Source of the DNA: Clostridium sporogenes
GTDB taxonomy: Bacteria > Bacillota > Clostridia > Clostridiales > Clostridiaceae
Assembly: GCF_001020205.1 (NCBI RefSeq)
Contig: NZ_CP011663.1
Span: forward strand, 1,302,001-1,366,000
Reading direction: 5' to 3'
Length of the DNA stretch: 64,000 bases
The position numbers were made by a program, and so were the translations under genes. This document shows, in pieces, positions 54,025-63,226 of this stretch. The notes beneath the pieces are model-generated. The model made no database searches. It saw only the letters and a program-made list of their open reading frames with translations, and was not told the origin of the DNA. Each line of letters begins with the position of its first letter. The stretch's first letter is position 1.

Positions 54025-55308
54025 CTATTCATCTTTTATAGAGCTTATTACATCTAGCTTAGCTGCTTTAGAGGCCGGGTATAGGCCAGATAAAAATCCT
54101 ACACAGGATGAAAATAATAATACAAAAGCTACAAGGCCTATACTAGATACAGCTATTTTCACATCACCACTAGAGGAAGTAGAAAGTTTAGATTTTAGCA
54201 TTGCATTTATTACAAAGCTTATAAAGCTTCCTATAAGTAATCCTACAACTCCGCCTGAAAACCCTATAGCAGTGGCTTCCCCTATAAATATCTTTTTTAT
54301 ATCTCCTACAGAGCCACCTACTACCTTCATAACTCCAATTTCTTTTTTTCTCTCAAGTATGGACATGTTCATTGTATTGGCTATACCAAAGGCTGCTACC
54401 AATAAAGAAATACCTCCTATGGCACCCAATATGAGTTTCACTCCACTCAAGGTTTTGCCTACACTGCTTTGCATTTCTTTAAGGGATTGATATAAGTATC
54501 CATTATCCTTTAAATATTTTTCTGCTTCACTGCTTTTTTCTTGGTTTTTAAGCACTAAATCTATACTTTCATAACCCTTATTCTTTAGAAATTTTTCATC
54601 ATTGTTTTTATAGATTAATATATTTTTAGTAAAGGGTAAAGGAGTTTTAATTTGATAATCATCTGAGAAATTTTGTTTGCAGATTCCACTTACTTTTACG
54701 GTATAAGTCATCCATTCTTCTTCACCTTTTTCATTTGGTCTAGAAATCTTTATCTTTAATTTTTTTCTTAGAATTTTCTTTATTTCTTCTTCATTTACTT
54801 TATCTACATCTTTTTTATTTAAAAGATAAGCAGCTAATTTATATCCTAAAACTACCTCATTTTTAGAATCATTAGGATATTTACCAAATAAAAGTTCATG
54901 GTCTTTACTATAATCTTTAAAGACCATACCTGTTAAATTACTAGACTTCATTTCAGATTTTTTGTAAGATATATCTGCATTTGTATTAAGTTTTGGTATT
55001 GAATATTTTACAAATTCTAATTTATTTAGTTCCTTTAAAGTTTTATCATTTAATATTTTTTTTCTGTTTTTTATATTGCCTCCTTGATAGGTTGCAGTGG
55101 CATCTGAATAGGGAAAAATATTTATTATGTTTACATCTCCAAAGGAATTTAACTGTGAGGACATATATTTTTCAAAGCCATTTCCTAGAGATATTATTAC
55201 ATATATAGCTATACTACCTATAATTACTCCTAGCATAGTTAAAAATGTTCTTCCTTTTCTTTTTAAAAGGTTTCTCCATATAATTTCTGCAAGGTCAGTA
55301 AGTTTCAT
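54025..55308 (-). CDS. MacB-type ABC transporter permease
   Basis: A 427-aa permease: helix 1 (~20-42, RTFLTMLGVIIGSIAIYVIIS), a MacB-like extracellular domain, and a C-terminal three-helix FtsX block (ILGAIGGISLLVAAFGIANTMNMSILERK, KEIGVMKVVGG). ATG 55308 is preferred to GTG 55317, which overlaps the AGGTG site. It begins 1 bp after the CARDB gene, and the ATPase lies just beyond; together they form a MacAB-like exporter with the CARDB protein in the adaptor place. Confidence 0.92.
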   Translation of the reverse strand: MKLTDLAEIIWRNLLKRKGRTFLTMLGVIIGSIAIYVIISLGNGFEKYMSSQLNSFGDVNIINIFPYSDATATYQGGNIKNRKKILNDKTLKELNKLEFVKYSIPKLNTNADISYKKSEMKSSNLTGMVFKDYSKDHELLFGKYPNDSKNEVVLGYKLAAYLLNKKDVDKVNEEEIKKILRKKLKIKISRPNEKGEEEWMTYTVKVSGICKQNFSDDYQIKTPLPFTKNILIYKNNDEKFLKNKGYESIDLVLKNQEKSSEAEKYLKDNGYLYQSLKEMQSSVGKTLSGVKLILGAIGGISLLVAAFGIANTMNMSILERKKEIGVMKVVGGSVGDIKKIFIGEATAIGFSGGVVGLLIGSFISFVINAMLKSKLSTSSSGDVKIAVSSIGLVAFVLLFSSCVGFLSGLYPASKAAKLDVISSIKDE

Positions 55309-55309
55309 A

Positions 55310-56125
55310 TTAATCACCTATTCCTAATAGGCCTTTGAAAAAAACTAGTATACCAGAACTCTTTTTTTCTTTTTTAGTAGCATTAGTGTCATTAATCTTT
55401 CCTTTAATAGAGAATTCTTGTGAAATCTTAGAAGGCTTGTTTAATTCATCTTTAAAGCTTATTTCTACAGTACCTTTTATATCACCAAGTAAATTTAGAT
55501 CCTGTTTAAATTCATTTTCATCTTCAGATTCCATAGTGCCAAAATATTTAGTAAAGGTCTTATCCTTAGCTTTAACATTTACCATTACGTCTTTTAAAGT
55601 GCATTTACCGCTATTTACAAAGTTTAATGATAATTTTTTGCCTTCTCCATCTTTATTAGACGTATCTAAAGAAGTTATAAGTAAATTAGGTTTATTTCCT
55701 AAAATTAAACCTATTATTCTAGTTTCTTCAACATATTCCCCATATAATTTATAACCTATTTTAACTAAAATATTATAATTCCCAGCTTTTAAATTAGGAT
55801 CACAGGCCATTTCTATAGTTGCCTCTTTAGAAGTTTCACCATCTATATGACCTACATAGATTTCATTGGTACTTCCAACAGGAGAAAAACCTGTTAAGAC
55901 TTTTTTATCTTCTGATCCAACTAAGGTTATAACGACATCCTTTATATTAGCATCTTTATTATTAGTTATAGAAAAATTAATCTTAAATTTACTTCCAGGT
56001 TCTATTATTTCAGGAGAAGAGGTTACTTTGTTTAAAGTTATTCTTCCTGATTCAGCATGAGCTAATGAAATAGGGGAAAGACATAGAACTAATAAAAATA
56101 TTAAAGGGAAAAAACTTTTTTTCAT
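55310..56125 (-). CDS. Secreted CARDB-like protein of the ABC exporter
   Basis: A 271-aa exported protein with a clear signal peptide (MKKSFFPLIFLLVLCLS, cleavage near AHA) and two immunoglobulin-like NEW3/CARDB domains (KFKINFSITNNKDANIKDVV; LSLNFVNSGKCTLKDVMVNV). Its short hydrophobic C terminus (ILVFFKGLLGIGD) may touch the membrane. It sits between ATPase and permease genes, where MacA-type adaptors are found. Confidence 0.88.
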   Translation of the reverse strand: MKKSFFPLIFLLVLCLSPISLAHAESGRITLNKVTSSPEIIEPGSKFKINFSITNNKDANIKDVVITLVGSEDKKVLTGFSPVGSTNEIYVGHIDGETSKEATIEMACDPNLKAGNYNILVKIGYKLYGEYVEETRIIGLILGNKPNLLITSLDTSNKDGEGKKLSLNFVNSGKCTLKDVMVNVKAKDKTFTKYFGTMESEDENEFKQDLNLLGDIKGTVEISFKDELNKPSKISQEFSIKGKINDTNATKKEKKSSGILVFFKGLLGIGD

Positions 56126-56161
56126 TATTGAGCACCTCCTAAATAATTTTACATAAGATAA

Positions 56162-56836
56162 TTAGTTATTGAATACTTTTCCGTCTACCACCTTTATTAT
56201 TTTATTTGCATAATCACAAACTTGAGAAGAGTGAGTAACAATCACAAAGGTTTGTCCAGTAGTTTCATTTAATTCTTTTAATATATTTAGAATTTCTATA
56301 CTATTTTTGCTATCTAAATTACCAGTAGGTTCATCTGCAAGCACTATTTTAGGATAGTTTACTAGAGCTCTAGCAATAGAAACTCTTTGCTGTTGCCCAC
56401 CGGATAGTTCAGAAGGCTTATGATGAGCTCTTTCCTCAAGTCCAACTTTTTTTAGCATTTCAAAGGCCCTATTTTTTCTCTCTTTTTTAGAAATCCCTGA
56501 AAAAATAAGAGGCATTTCCACATTTTCTAAAGCTGTAAGTTGAGGGATTAAATTATAGGACTGAAAAACGAAGCCTATATTGCGTCTTCTAAACAATGCT
56601 AAATTATTTTCGGAAAGACCATTGATTTTTTCATTTTCTATAAAAATATCACCAGAGGAAGGAGGCATTAAACCACCTAATATATTTAGAAAGGTAGATT
56701 TACCAGAACCAGATTCACCGATAATAGCAACAAATTCACCTTTCTCAATTTCTACAGAAACCCCTTTAAGTATATCTACTTTCATTTTACCTATAGTGAA
56801 AGCCTTTTTTACATCAGTAGCTTTAATTATACTCAA
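56162..56836 (-). CDS. ABC transporter ATP-binding protein (MacB/LolD type)
   Basis: A 224-aa ATPase: Walker A GESGSGKST, Q-loop FQSYNLIPQ, signature LSGGQQQR, Walker B IVLADEPTGNLD, switch THSSQ. A TTG at 56836 lies seven bases after AGGAGG; the upstream in-frame ATG (56860) precedes that site and is rejected. First gene of the operon, preceded by the dyad operator. Confidence 0.93.
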   Translation of the reverse strand: MSIIKATDVKKAFTIGKMKVDILKGVSVEIEKGEFVAIIGESGSGKSTFLNILGGLMPPSSGDIFIENEKINGLSENNLALFRRRNIGFVFQSYNLIPQLTALENVEMPLIFSGISKKERKNRAFEMLKKVGLEERAHHKPSELSGGQQQRVSIARALVNYPKIVLADEPTGNLDSKNSIEILNILKELNETTGQTFVIVTHSSQVCDYANKIIKVVDGKVFNN

Positions 56837-56859
56837 TAAAACACCTCCTTTATACACCA

Positions 56860-56918
56860 ATACTGTATATATACACTATACACAGTATTAGTGTATAACT
56901 TTGTAAACAGTTTGTCAA
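56860..56918 (-). promoter_or_regulatory. Promoter with two interlocked dyads
   Basis: On the minus strand TTGACA (56913-56918) and TACACT (56890-56895) are 17 bp apart. Two perfect inverted repeats interlock: ATACTGT (56860-56866) with ACAGTAT (56882-56888), and TACACTA (56872-56878) with TAGTGTA (56889-56895), the second covering the -10. This is a classic repressor site; the GTGTA/TACAC half-sites recall YtrA-type GntR operators. No regulator gene is adjacent. Confidence 0.6.
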
Positions 56919-56944
56919 CAATTTACTTTATAGTTAATTAAATA

Positions 56945-56998
56945 AAAATAAACCACTAAGTATAGATAGTACTTTTATCGTATATAATGGTTTATTTT
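56945..56998. terminator. Terminator after the peptide ABC operon
   Basis: AAAATAAACCA (56945-56955) pairs with TGGTTTATTTT (56988-56998) across a 32-nt AT-rich loop. The minus-strand exit is T-rich, fitting the end of the 57009 gene. Confidence 0.65.
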
Positions 56999-57008
56999 TT
57001 AACAATCA

Positions 57009-57866
57009 TTATTTATTAATTTTAGGATCCAAGGCTATGGCAAAAATATCCCCTAATATATTAAAGCTTAAAACTGTAAAAAGTATAAAAAGTCCGGGAA
57101 ATATAGCTAAGTAGGGTGATGAGGAAATAAAACCTTGAGCATTTTGTAGCATACTTCCCCAAGAGGAATTAGGTGCTCTAACGCCTAAGCCTAGAAAACT
57201 AAGGGAGGATTCTGTAAGAATAGCAGAGGCAATGTTTATAGTGGAGGCCACCATTACAGAGGGGATAACATTTGGAATTATATGTTTAAAAATAATTTTT
57301 TTATTAGGAGCACCTAAAGCCTTTGAACATAGAACGTACTCTCTTTCTTTTAATGAAAGTGTTTGAGCTCTAACTATTCTAGCTATGTCCATCCAACCGA
57401 ATAATCCAATAATAATAATTATATTCTCTATGCCAGGTTCTAAGTAGGCATTAATTATAAGTATGAGAAAAAAGGTTGGGATACACATTAATATATCTAT
57501 GGTTCTCATTATTATATTATCTATTTTGCCACCTATATAACCGCTAAAGGTTCCTACAATAGTTCCGAGAGTTGTGGATATGATCATAGATATAAAACCT
57601 ACCATTAAAGAAGCTCTTCCACCATATAAAGAGCGAGTAAAATAATCTCTACCCATTTCATCTGTGCCAAATAAATGTTTTAAACTAGGATTAGCTAATT
57701 TGTTAGATAAATCTATTTTGTTAGGGTCATAAGGGGATAAAAAAGAAAAGGTTGAGGAAAGAACTAATATTAAAATTATACATAAAGATATATACCCTAA
57801 TTTATTTTCTCTAAATTGTATTTTGAAATTTATTTTAAGTCTTTCATTTAAAAACAAATTTATCAC
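57009..57866 (-). CDS. Peptide/nickel-type ABC permease (DppC/OppC family)
   Basis: A 285-aa permease with six predicted helices, the DppC-type segment PNKIDLSNKLANPSLKHLFG TDEMGRD near residues 50-77, and the EAA loop CSKALGAPNKKIIFKHIIPN. It overlaps the DppB-like gene by 4 bp. No ATPase genes follow, so it must share ATPases made elsewhere. Confidence 0.93.
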   Translation of the reverse strand: MINLFLNERLKINFKIQFRENKLGYISLCIILILVLSSTFSFLSPYDPNKIDLSNKLANPSLKHLFGTDEMGRDYFTRSLYGGRASLMVGFISMIISTTLGTIVGTFSGYIGGKIDNIIMRTIDILMCIPTFFLILIINAYLEPGIENIIIIIGLFGWMDIARIVRAQTLSLKEREYVLCSKALGAPNKKIIFKHIIPNVIPSVMVASTINIASAILTESSLSFLGLGVRAPNSSWGSMLQNAQGFISSSPYLAIFPGLFILFTVLSFNILGDIFAIALDPKINK

Positions 57867-58816
57867 CTACCTAATTCTTTAATTCTAGGATCTACTAAAC
57901 TATAGCATATATCTGCTAAAAGGTTGCCTATTATAAGCAGAATGGAAGTTAGCATGGTTATAGCCATAATAAGAGGATAATCAAAGCCAAATATAGCTTT
58001 TATACCTAATCTACCCATACCAGGCCAGCCAAAAATAGTTTCAGTTATAAAAGCACCAGCTACTAAATTAGGTAAGGACATTCCTAATATAGTTATAATA
58101 GGTAAAATAGCATTTTTTAAAACATGTTTATATAATATGCTTTTTTTAGATAGCCCTTTAGAGTAGGCAATCATAACGTAATCTTCAGATAGTTCAGAAA
58201 TTACATTGGATCTTATATATCTAGTAATAACGGATATATTTCCAAAACTTAATACTGTGCATGGCAAAATAAGATGTTTTAATATGTCCAATTTAGAATC
58301 TACACCTATGGTATGCATCCCAACACTGGGTAGCAATTTAAGGTTAACGGAAAAAATGTATATAAGTATCATTGCAAACCAAAAACTAGGTATAGATATA
58401 CCTATATAAGAGATTACTGAAAGAATGTTATCTATAAGGCTATTTTTATTAACAGCAGAAATTACTCCCAAGATTATACCTAAAACTAAAGATATTAATA
58501 AAGAGGAACCCATAAGAAGTATGGTAGCAGGAAGTCTCTCTATTATTTGTGTAGAAATTGGTCTAGAGTTTATTAAAGAATAACCTAAATCACCTTTTAA
58601 TACATTTTTTAACCATAGGATATATTGGATATATATAGGCTTATCAAGACCTAAATTATGTCTGATTCTAGCTATATCAGAAGGTTTCATTTTCGGATTT
58701 ATAAAGGCTCTAATAGGATCTCCCGGTGCTAATTTTATTAGTAAAAAAGAAATTACAGAGATGAAAATAAGGATGGGAATTGCTTCTATAATTCTTTTTC
58801 TTATGTATTTACTCAA
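57863..58816 (-). CDS. Peptide/nickel-type ABC permease (DppB/OppB family)
   Basis: A 317-aa permease: N-terminal SKYIRKRIIEAIPILIFISV, the LAPGDPIRAFI motif, RIRHNLGLDKPIYIQYILWL, and the EAA loop AYSKGLSKKSILYKHVLKN. TTG 58816 lies ten bases after AAAGG; longer in-frame starts (58849) have no site. It works with DppC-like and the lipoprotein upstream. Confidence 0.93.
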   Translation of the reverse strand: MSKYIRKRIIEAIPILIFISVISFLLIKLAPGDPIRAFINPKMKPSDIARIRHNLGLDKPIYIQYILWLKNVLKGDLGYSLINSRPISTQIIERLPATILLMGSSLLISLVLGIILGVISAVNKNSLIDNILSVISYIGISIPSFWFAMILIYIFSVNLKLLPSVGMHTIGVDSKLDILKHLILPCTVLSFGNISVITRYIRSNVISELSEDYVMIAYSKGLSKKSILYKHVLKNAILPIITILGMSLPNLVAGAFITETIFGWPGMGRLGIKAIFGFDYPLIMAITMLTSILLIIGNLLADICYSLVDPRIKELGR

Positions 58817-59014
58817 ATATATCATACCTTTCTTAACTATTTTTAGCATATAATTTAAAAATTAGATAATAATTGTTAGCTAAATTTTATTGATTTAATG
58901 CATTAAATAAGAATAGATAATTATTATAAAAGGTTAAAATACCAGTTTTATTTAAAAATAAACGGTATCAAAAGGATAGACCCAATTAATACCGTCCTTT
59001 TAGTTATTAAATTT

Positions 59015-60598
59015 TTATTCTTCCATGATATAAAGTTTTGATAAGTCTTGGAACATGTATACAGGAGCTGTTTTAGCTTCTTTTATACCGCCAACATTTT
59101 TATTTACTGCTATTGTGGCATTAGAATAGCAAATTGGGTATACAGGAATATCTTCCATAAGTTCCTTTTGAATAGTTTTGTAAATTTCTTCTCTTTTTGT
59201 TTTATTAGTTTCTACAGCGGCTTTACTCCATAGATCATCTAATTTTTTATTATTGTATCTAGAAGCATTGAAAGCACCACCAGTCATGAATACTTCTTTA
59301 TAAGCATCAGGTTCACTACCCATTACATAGCCATTAAATATTAAATCAAAATCAGCTTTATCTGGGTTATCAAATTGCTGGAAGAAGGCATTTGCTTCTA
59401 AGCCCTTTAATTCTACATCTATTCCTATATCTTTTAAATTTTCTTTAACTACTAAAGCTTGATTTTCTAAAGTCTTTTTATCATTTCTATAAACTAGTTT
59501 AAGTTTTAAATTTTTAGCATCGGATTTTTTTAGTAATTCTTTTGCTTTATCTTTATTTAAGTCATATTTAGTAACATCCTCTGTATAATATAGGGCATTT
59601 TTAGGAAGTGGAGAATAGGCTTTAGGAGCATATTTTTCACTTTCATAGGCAGCCTTTATTAAATCATCTTTATTTAAAGCATAGGCTATAGCTTGTCTAA
59701 CTTCTTTTTTGTCTAAACCTTTTGTTTTACAATTTAAGACTAGATTATCTACCATACCTTCATCATAGGCAACTACTTTTAATTTTTCATTTTTTTCAAA
59801 TTTACTTATACCACTAATATCTATATAATTAGCAGAAACTTCACCATTTTCAAGAGCTACCTTAGATGAATTTGGATCTGCAATTATTCTATAGGTTATG
59901 GTATCAAGATGAGGTTTTCCACCAACATAGTTATCAAATTTTTCTAAAGTTATACTTTCACCTTTTTTAGATTCCTTAAATTTAAAGGCACCAGAACCTA
60001 TAGGTTTTTCATTTTTAGCACTTTTTTTAATATCTTTTTCTCCTTCAAATATATGTTTAGGAATAGGGGATACCTGTGCCAAAGAATTCATAAAAGGCAT
60101 CTGAACTGTTGGTAATTTAAACTCTACAGTTACATCATCTACCTTTTTTACCTCTATAGGTTTATCATTTATAACAAAGGCACTTCTAAAAGGTGAATCC
60201 TGTTTTTCATCCATTATTTGTTTCATAGTGAATACTAAATCCTCAGCAGTTAAAGGTTTACCATCATGCCATTTTAAATCTTTTTTTAGTTTTACTGTGT
60301 AAGTTAAAAAGTCATCTGAATGTTTTACTTCTTCAGCTAGAGTGTAATCAATTTTATCTCCATTCATATAAAATAAAGGTGCAAATAAAGCGTTGTCCAT
60401 AGTCATAGTATCTCTGTCGTAAGCGTAGATTGGATTAAGTATTTCTGGTTCACCACGTATAGAAAATACTAGATTACCTCCATCTTTAATATTTTCTTTT
60501 GTGGATGTTTCTTTGGCTGTATTACTATTTCCACAAGCAGCAGCCACTAAAGTGGTTGAGGCTACTAATACCATGGCTAATAGTTTCTTCATTTTCAT
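59015..60598 (-). CDS. Peptide-binding lipoprotein of the ABC importer (SBP family 5)
   Basis: A 527-aa extracellular solute-binding protein. The lipobox LVAAAC (Cys ~22) gives membrane anchoring. SBP_bac_5 motifs follow: KHSDDFLTYTVKLKKDLKWHDGKPLTAEDLVF near residues 85-117 and the KKEVRQAIAYALNKDDLI region near 300. It captures oligopeptides or a similar ligand for the two permeases ~165 bp downstream. Confidence 0.94.
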   Translation of the reverse strand: MKMKKLLAMVLVASTTLVAAACGNSNTAKETSTKENIKDGGNLVFSIRGEPEILNPIYAYDRDTMTMDNALFAPLFYMNGDKIDYTLAEEVKHSDDFLTYTVKLKKDLKWHDGKPLTAEDLVFTMKQIMDEKQDSPFRSAFVINDKPIEVKKVDDVTVEFKLPTVQMPFMNSLAQVSPIPKHIFEGEKDIKKSAKNEKPIGSGAFKFKESKKGESITLEKFDNYVGGKPHLDTITYRIIADPNSSKVALENGEVSANYIDISGISKFEKNEKLKVVAYDEGMVDNLVLNCKTKGLDKKEVRQAIAYALNKDDLIKAAYESEKYAPKAYSPLPKNALYYTEDVTKYDLNKDKAKELLKKSDAKNLKLKLVYRNDKKTLENQALVVKENLKDIGIDVELKGLEANAFFQQFDNPDKADFDLIFNGYVMGSEPDAYKEVFMTGGAFNASRYNNKKLDDLWSKAAVETNKTKREEIYKTIQKELMEDIPVYPICYSNATIAVNKNVGGIKEAKTAPVYMFQDLSKLYIMEE

Positions 60599-60807
60599 AA
60601 AAAAACCCCTTTCTAATAGTAAAAATTAATCTACTCATTCTACTAATAAATGATACCATTTTAATAAAAAATTGTTAAATAATAAAAGCAAATCATGAGT
60701 AGAGAAGGTATTTGTTTTAGTTATATTGTTTGAGAAATACATGAAAATTTATAGATATATTTTTATTAGTTATTAAAAATGAATTGTGACAATATATATA
60801 TATGTTA

Positions 60808-60816
60808 CATAGTATA
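60808..60816 (+). promoter_or_regulatory. Mother-cell sigma (E/K-like) -10 element for cotJABC
   Basis: CATAGTATA at 60808-60816 fits the CATANNNTA -10 pattern of sporulation mother-cell sigma factors. AC lies 18 bp upstream. It is 75 bp before cotJA. The rest of 60599-60890 is AT-rich without other clear signals. Confidence 0.45.
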
Positions 60817-60890
60817 TTATTAAAACCCAGGGATTTTAAACTAAATCCTTTTTTATTGTGTAAAATAAAAATTTTAAGGAGTTGATAATA

Positions 60891-61052
60891 TTGAAATATG
60901 GAAAAGATTTTTTAGCAAATATGGAGGATTGTGAATTAGCAAGAGCTTTTATATGTCCACAAAAATTTAAAAGAGTTTATAAGGTTGATAAGGCTTTAGA
61001 TAGAGGAACCTTATTTCCAGATTTATATAGACCATATAAATCTCGCTATTAA
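60891..61052 (+). CDS. cotJA: Spore coat-associated protein CotJA
   Basis: A 53-aa protein starting with TTG nine bases after AAGGAG. It shows the CotJA pattern: LARAFICPQKFKRVYKVDKAL, then RGTLFPDLYRPYKSRY. It is the first gene of cotJABC and is 33 bp before cotJB. In Bacillus these proteins are assembled with CotJC in the inner coat. Confidence 0.88.
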   Translation: MKYGKDFLANMEDCELARAFICPQKFKRVYKVDKALDRGTLFPDLYRPYKSRY

Positions 61053-61085
61053 CAAAAGTTTATATTTATATTTGGAGGAGATAGT

Positions 61086-61358
61086 ATGTTAGATAAATGT
61101 TCAAGAAAAGAGTTATTATTTATGATACAACAATATGAATTTACAGCTGTAGAATTAAATTTATATTTAGATAATTATCCTGATAATAAGAAAGCTTTAG
61201 AATATTATAATGAGATTTCATGTAAATTAGAAGAATTAATAGAAACATATGAGAAAAGGTTTGGGCCTTTGTTTAATTTTGGTTTCAGTAAGAGTAAATT
61301 CCCATGGCAGTGGACAACACAACCTTGGCCTTGGGAAAATGAATATTCAAGGATGTAG
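61086..61358 (+). CDS. cotJB: Spore coat protein CotJB
   Basis: A 90-aa CotJB-family protein (LLFMIQQYEFTAVELNLYLD, then YNEISCKLEELIETYEKRFG and a Trp/Pro-rich end WQWTTQPWPWENEYS). GGAGGAGAT precedes the ATG. It lies between cotJA and cotJC. Confidence 0.93.
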   Translation: MLDKCSRKELLFMIQQYEFTAVELNLYLDNYPDNKKALEYYNEISCKLEELIETYEKRFGPLFNFGFSKSKFPWQWTTQPWPWENEYSRM

Positions 61359-61388
61359 CTGAAATATTTAGATAGGAGTGAAAAACAT

Positions 61389-61961
61389 ATGTGGATTTAT
61401 GAAAAAAAATTAGAATATCCTGTTAATTTGAAAAGTAAGGACTTAGGAATGGCAAAGTTTCTTATGGCACAGTATGGTGGACCAGATGGAGAATTGAGTG
61501 CAGCTCTACGATATTTATCTCAAAGATATACAATGCCAACATCTAAATCTAAAGGACTTTTAACAGACATAGGAACAGAAGAATTAGCCCATGTAGAGAT
61601 AATTGCTACTATGGTATATCAAATAATGGAAAATGCTACGCCTAAGGAACTGAGGGAAGCAGGGTTAGGATCTTATTATACAGAGCATGGGAATGCTATA
61701 TACCCAGCAGATGCTAATGGAATACCTTGGACAGCAGCCTATATTCAATCTATGGCTGATCCTATAACAGATCTTCATGAGGATATGGCAGCAGAACAAA
61801 AGGCTAGAACTACCTATGAGCATCTTATGAATTTAACAGACGATCATGATATAAAAGATGTTTTAGCATTTTTAAGACAAAGAGAAGTAGTACATTTCCA
61901 AAGATTTGGAGAAGCATTAATGAGTGTGGAAGATAAAGTAAATAGTAGAACTTATTATTAA
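61389..61961 (+). CDS. cotJC: Spore coat protein CotJC, manganese-catalase family
   Basis: A 190-aa ferritin-like four-helix protein of the Mn-catalase family: QYGGPDGELSAALRYLSQRY, DIGTEELAHVEIIATMVYQ with Glu/His metal ligands, DMAAEQKARTTYEHLMNL, and REVVHFQRFGEAL. It may remove peroxide in the spore coat. AGGAGTG precedes the ATG. A hairpin follows. Confidence 0.95.
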   Translation: MWIYEKKLEYPVNLKSKDLGMAKFLMAQYGGPDGELSAALRYLSQRYTMPTSKSKGLLTDIGTEELAHVEIIATMVYQIMENATPKELREAGLGSYYTEHGNAIYPADANGIPWTAAYIQSMADPITDLHEDMAAEQKARTTYEHLMNLTDDHDIKDVLAFLRQREVVHFQRFGEALMSVEDKVNSRTYY

Positions 61962-62053
61962 TAAATTGTAAAAATAAATTTATTAATAATAAAATTGTGT
62001 AAATTTTTTAAGAATTAAGTTATAATAAAAAATATTAGTCATAATTATAAAGT

Positions 62054-62096
62054 AACAATCCAAATTAAATGATATAATTTTATTTGGATTGTTTTT
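62054..62096 (+). terminator. cotJABC terminator
   Basis: AACAATCCAAAT pairs with ATTTGGATTGTT, with an A-T extension towards the loop, followed by TTTT. Confidence 0.88.
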
Positions 62097-62190
62097 ATAC
62101 TTGTAACTCATTTGTTACAAATATAATGTATAATTACAATATAATTTATATGTTAATCATAAATAATTTTTAATAAAAAAAGGAGTATAT

Positions 62191-63210
62191 ATGTCTAAAA
62201 AGAGACAAAAGGAAATAAAAAGAAGAAAAAAAAGAAAAAAGAAAAAAAAATCATTTATAGGAAGATTATTTTTGTTTTTAGTTTATGAAGTTATAGTAGG
62301 GGGAATTTTTTCTTTATTGCTTGCCTTTTATGGACCTTTTGATAATGTGAAAAGTACATTAGTAGGAACAGCTATGGCTACATATAAACATCAGTATATT
62401 GCCACTGCTTTTTTATCTAAGGATGAAATAAATAAAATTTTAAATAAGGACAAAGGAATAAGTAATTCAAGTTTAAAAGAAAATTATGGAGATATAAAAA
62501 TAAAGAACAAATATGGTAATTCAGTAGAAAGGTATGATATAAATACAGCTAAATTTGATGGTTATATATTAGAAATTAAAAATCCACAAAAAGTAAAAAT
62601 AGGATATACAAAGTATATGGGGAAAATGGGTGAAAGAACTAGTAAAATGGCTGAAAGACATGGAGCTGTGGCTGCTGTAAATGGTGGTGGATTTAGGGAT
62701 GTATCATCCACAGGTAAACTTTGGACAGGTACCGGAGCCTATCCAGAAGGACTTGTAATATCTAATGGTAAAGTTATTTACAATGATTTTAAACCTGGAG
62801 AAAAGGCTAATATTACAGCATTTACAAAGGAAGGATTACTAGTTGTAGGAGATCATACTGTAGATGAACTTTTAAAAATGGGAGTAGTAGAGGCTTTGTC
62901 TTTTAGAAATACATTAATAATTAATGGGAAGCCTATCCCTTATAATGAAGGCATAAATCCTAGAACTGCTATAGGACAAAAGCAAGATGGAACTATAGTA
63001 TTATTAGTTATAGATGGGAGAAGGGGGATAAAACAAGGAGCTACTCTAGAAGAGGTAGAGAATATACTTCTACAAAGAGGAGTAGTTAATGCTAGTAATT
63101 TAGATGGAGGATCCTCTTCAACTATGTATTATAAAGGTAAAGTTATAAATAGACCTTGTAATTGGGATGGAGAAAGAACAGTAGCCACTTCCATATATGT
63201 AGAACCATAA
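62191..63210 (+). CDS. Phosphodiester glycosidase (NAGPA-domain) family protein
   Basis: A 339-aa membrane-anchored protein: a lysine/arginine-rich N terminus (KKRQKEIKRRKKRKKKKK), one helix (~residues 27-48) and an outside NAGPA domain (~130-339) with AVNGGGFRD, INPRTAIGQKQDG, LLVIDGRRGIKQGATLEEV and NLDGGSSSTMYYKG. NAGPA-domain enzymes cleave phosphodiester-linked sugars, for example in wall polymers. AAAAAGGAG precedes the start; the next gene is 16 bp downstream. Confidence 0.92.
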   Translation: MSKKRQKEIKRRKKRKKKKKSFIGRLFLFLVYEVIVGGIFSLLLAFYGPFDNVKSTLVGTAMATYKHQYIATAFLSKDEINKILNKDKGISNSSLKENYGDIKIKNKYGNSVERYDINTAKFDGYILEIKNPQKVKIGYTKYMGKMGERTSKMAERHGAVAAVNGGGFRDVSSTGKLWTGTGAYPEGLVISNGKVIYNDFKPGEKANITAFTKEGLLVVGDHTVDELLKMGVVEALSFRNTLIINGKPIPYNEGINPRTAIGQKQDGTIVLLVIDGRRGIKQGATLEEVENILLQRGVVNASNLDGGSSSTMYYKGKVINRPCNWDGERTVATSIYVEP

Positions 63211-63226
63211 AGGAGAAGACTTACTT

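Noticed and set aside
54025..56060. Several plus-strand frames of 60-165 codons
   Set aside because: All are antisense to the CARDB/permease/ATPase operon and lack ribosome sites.
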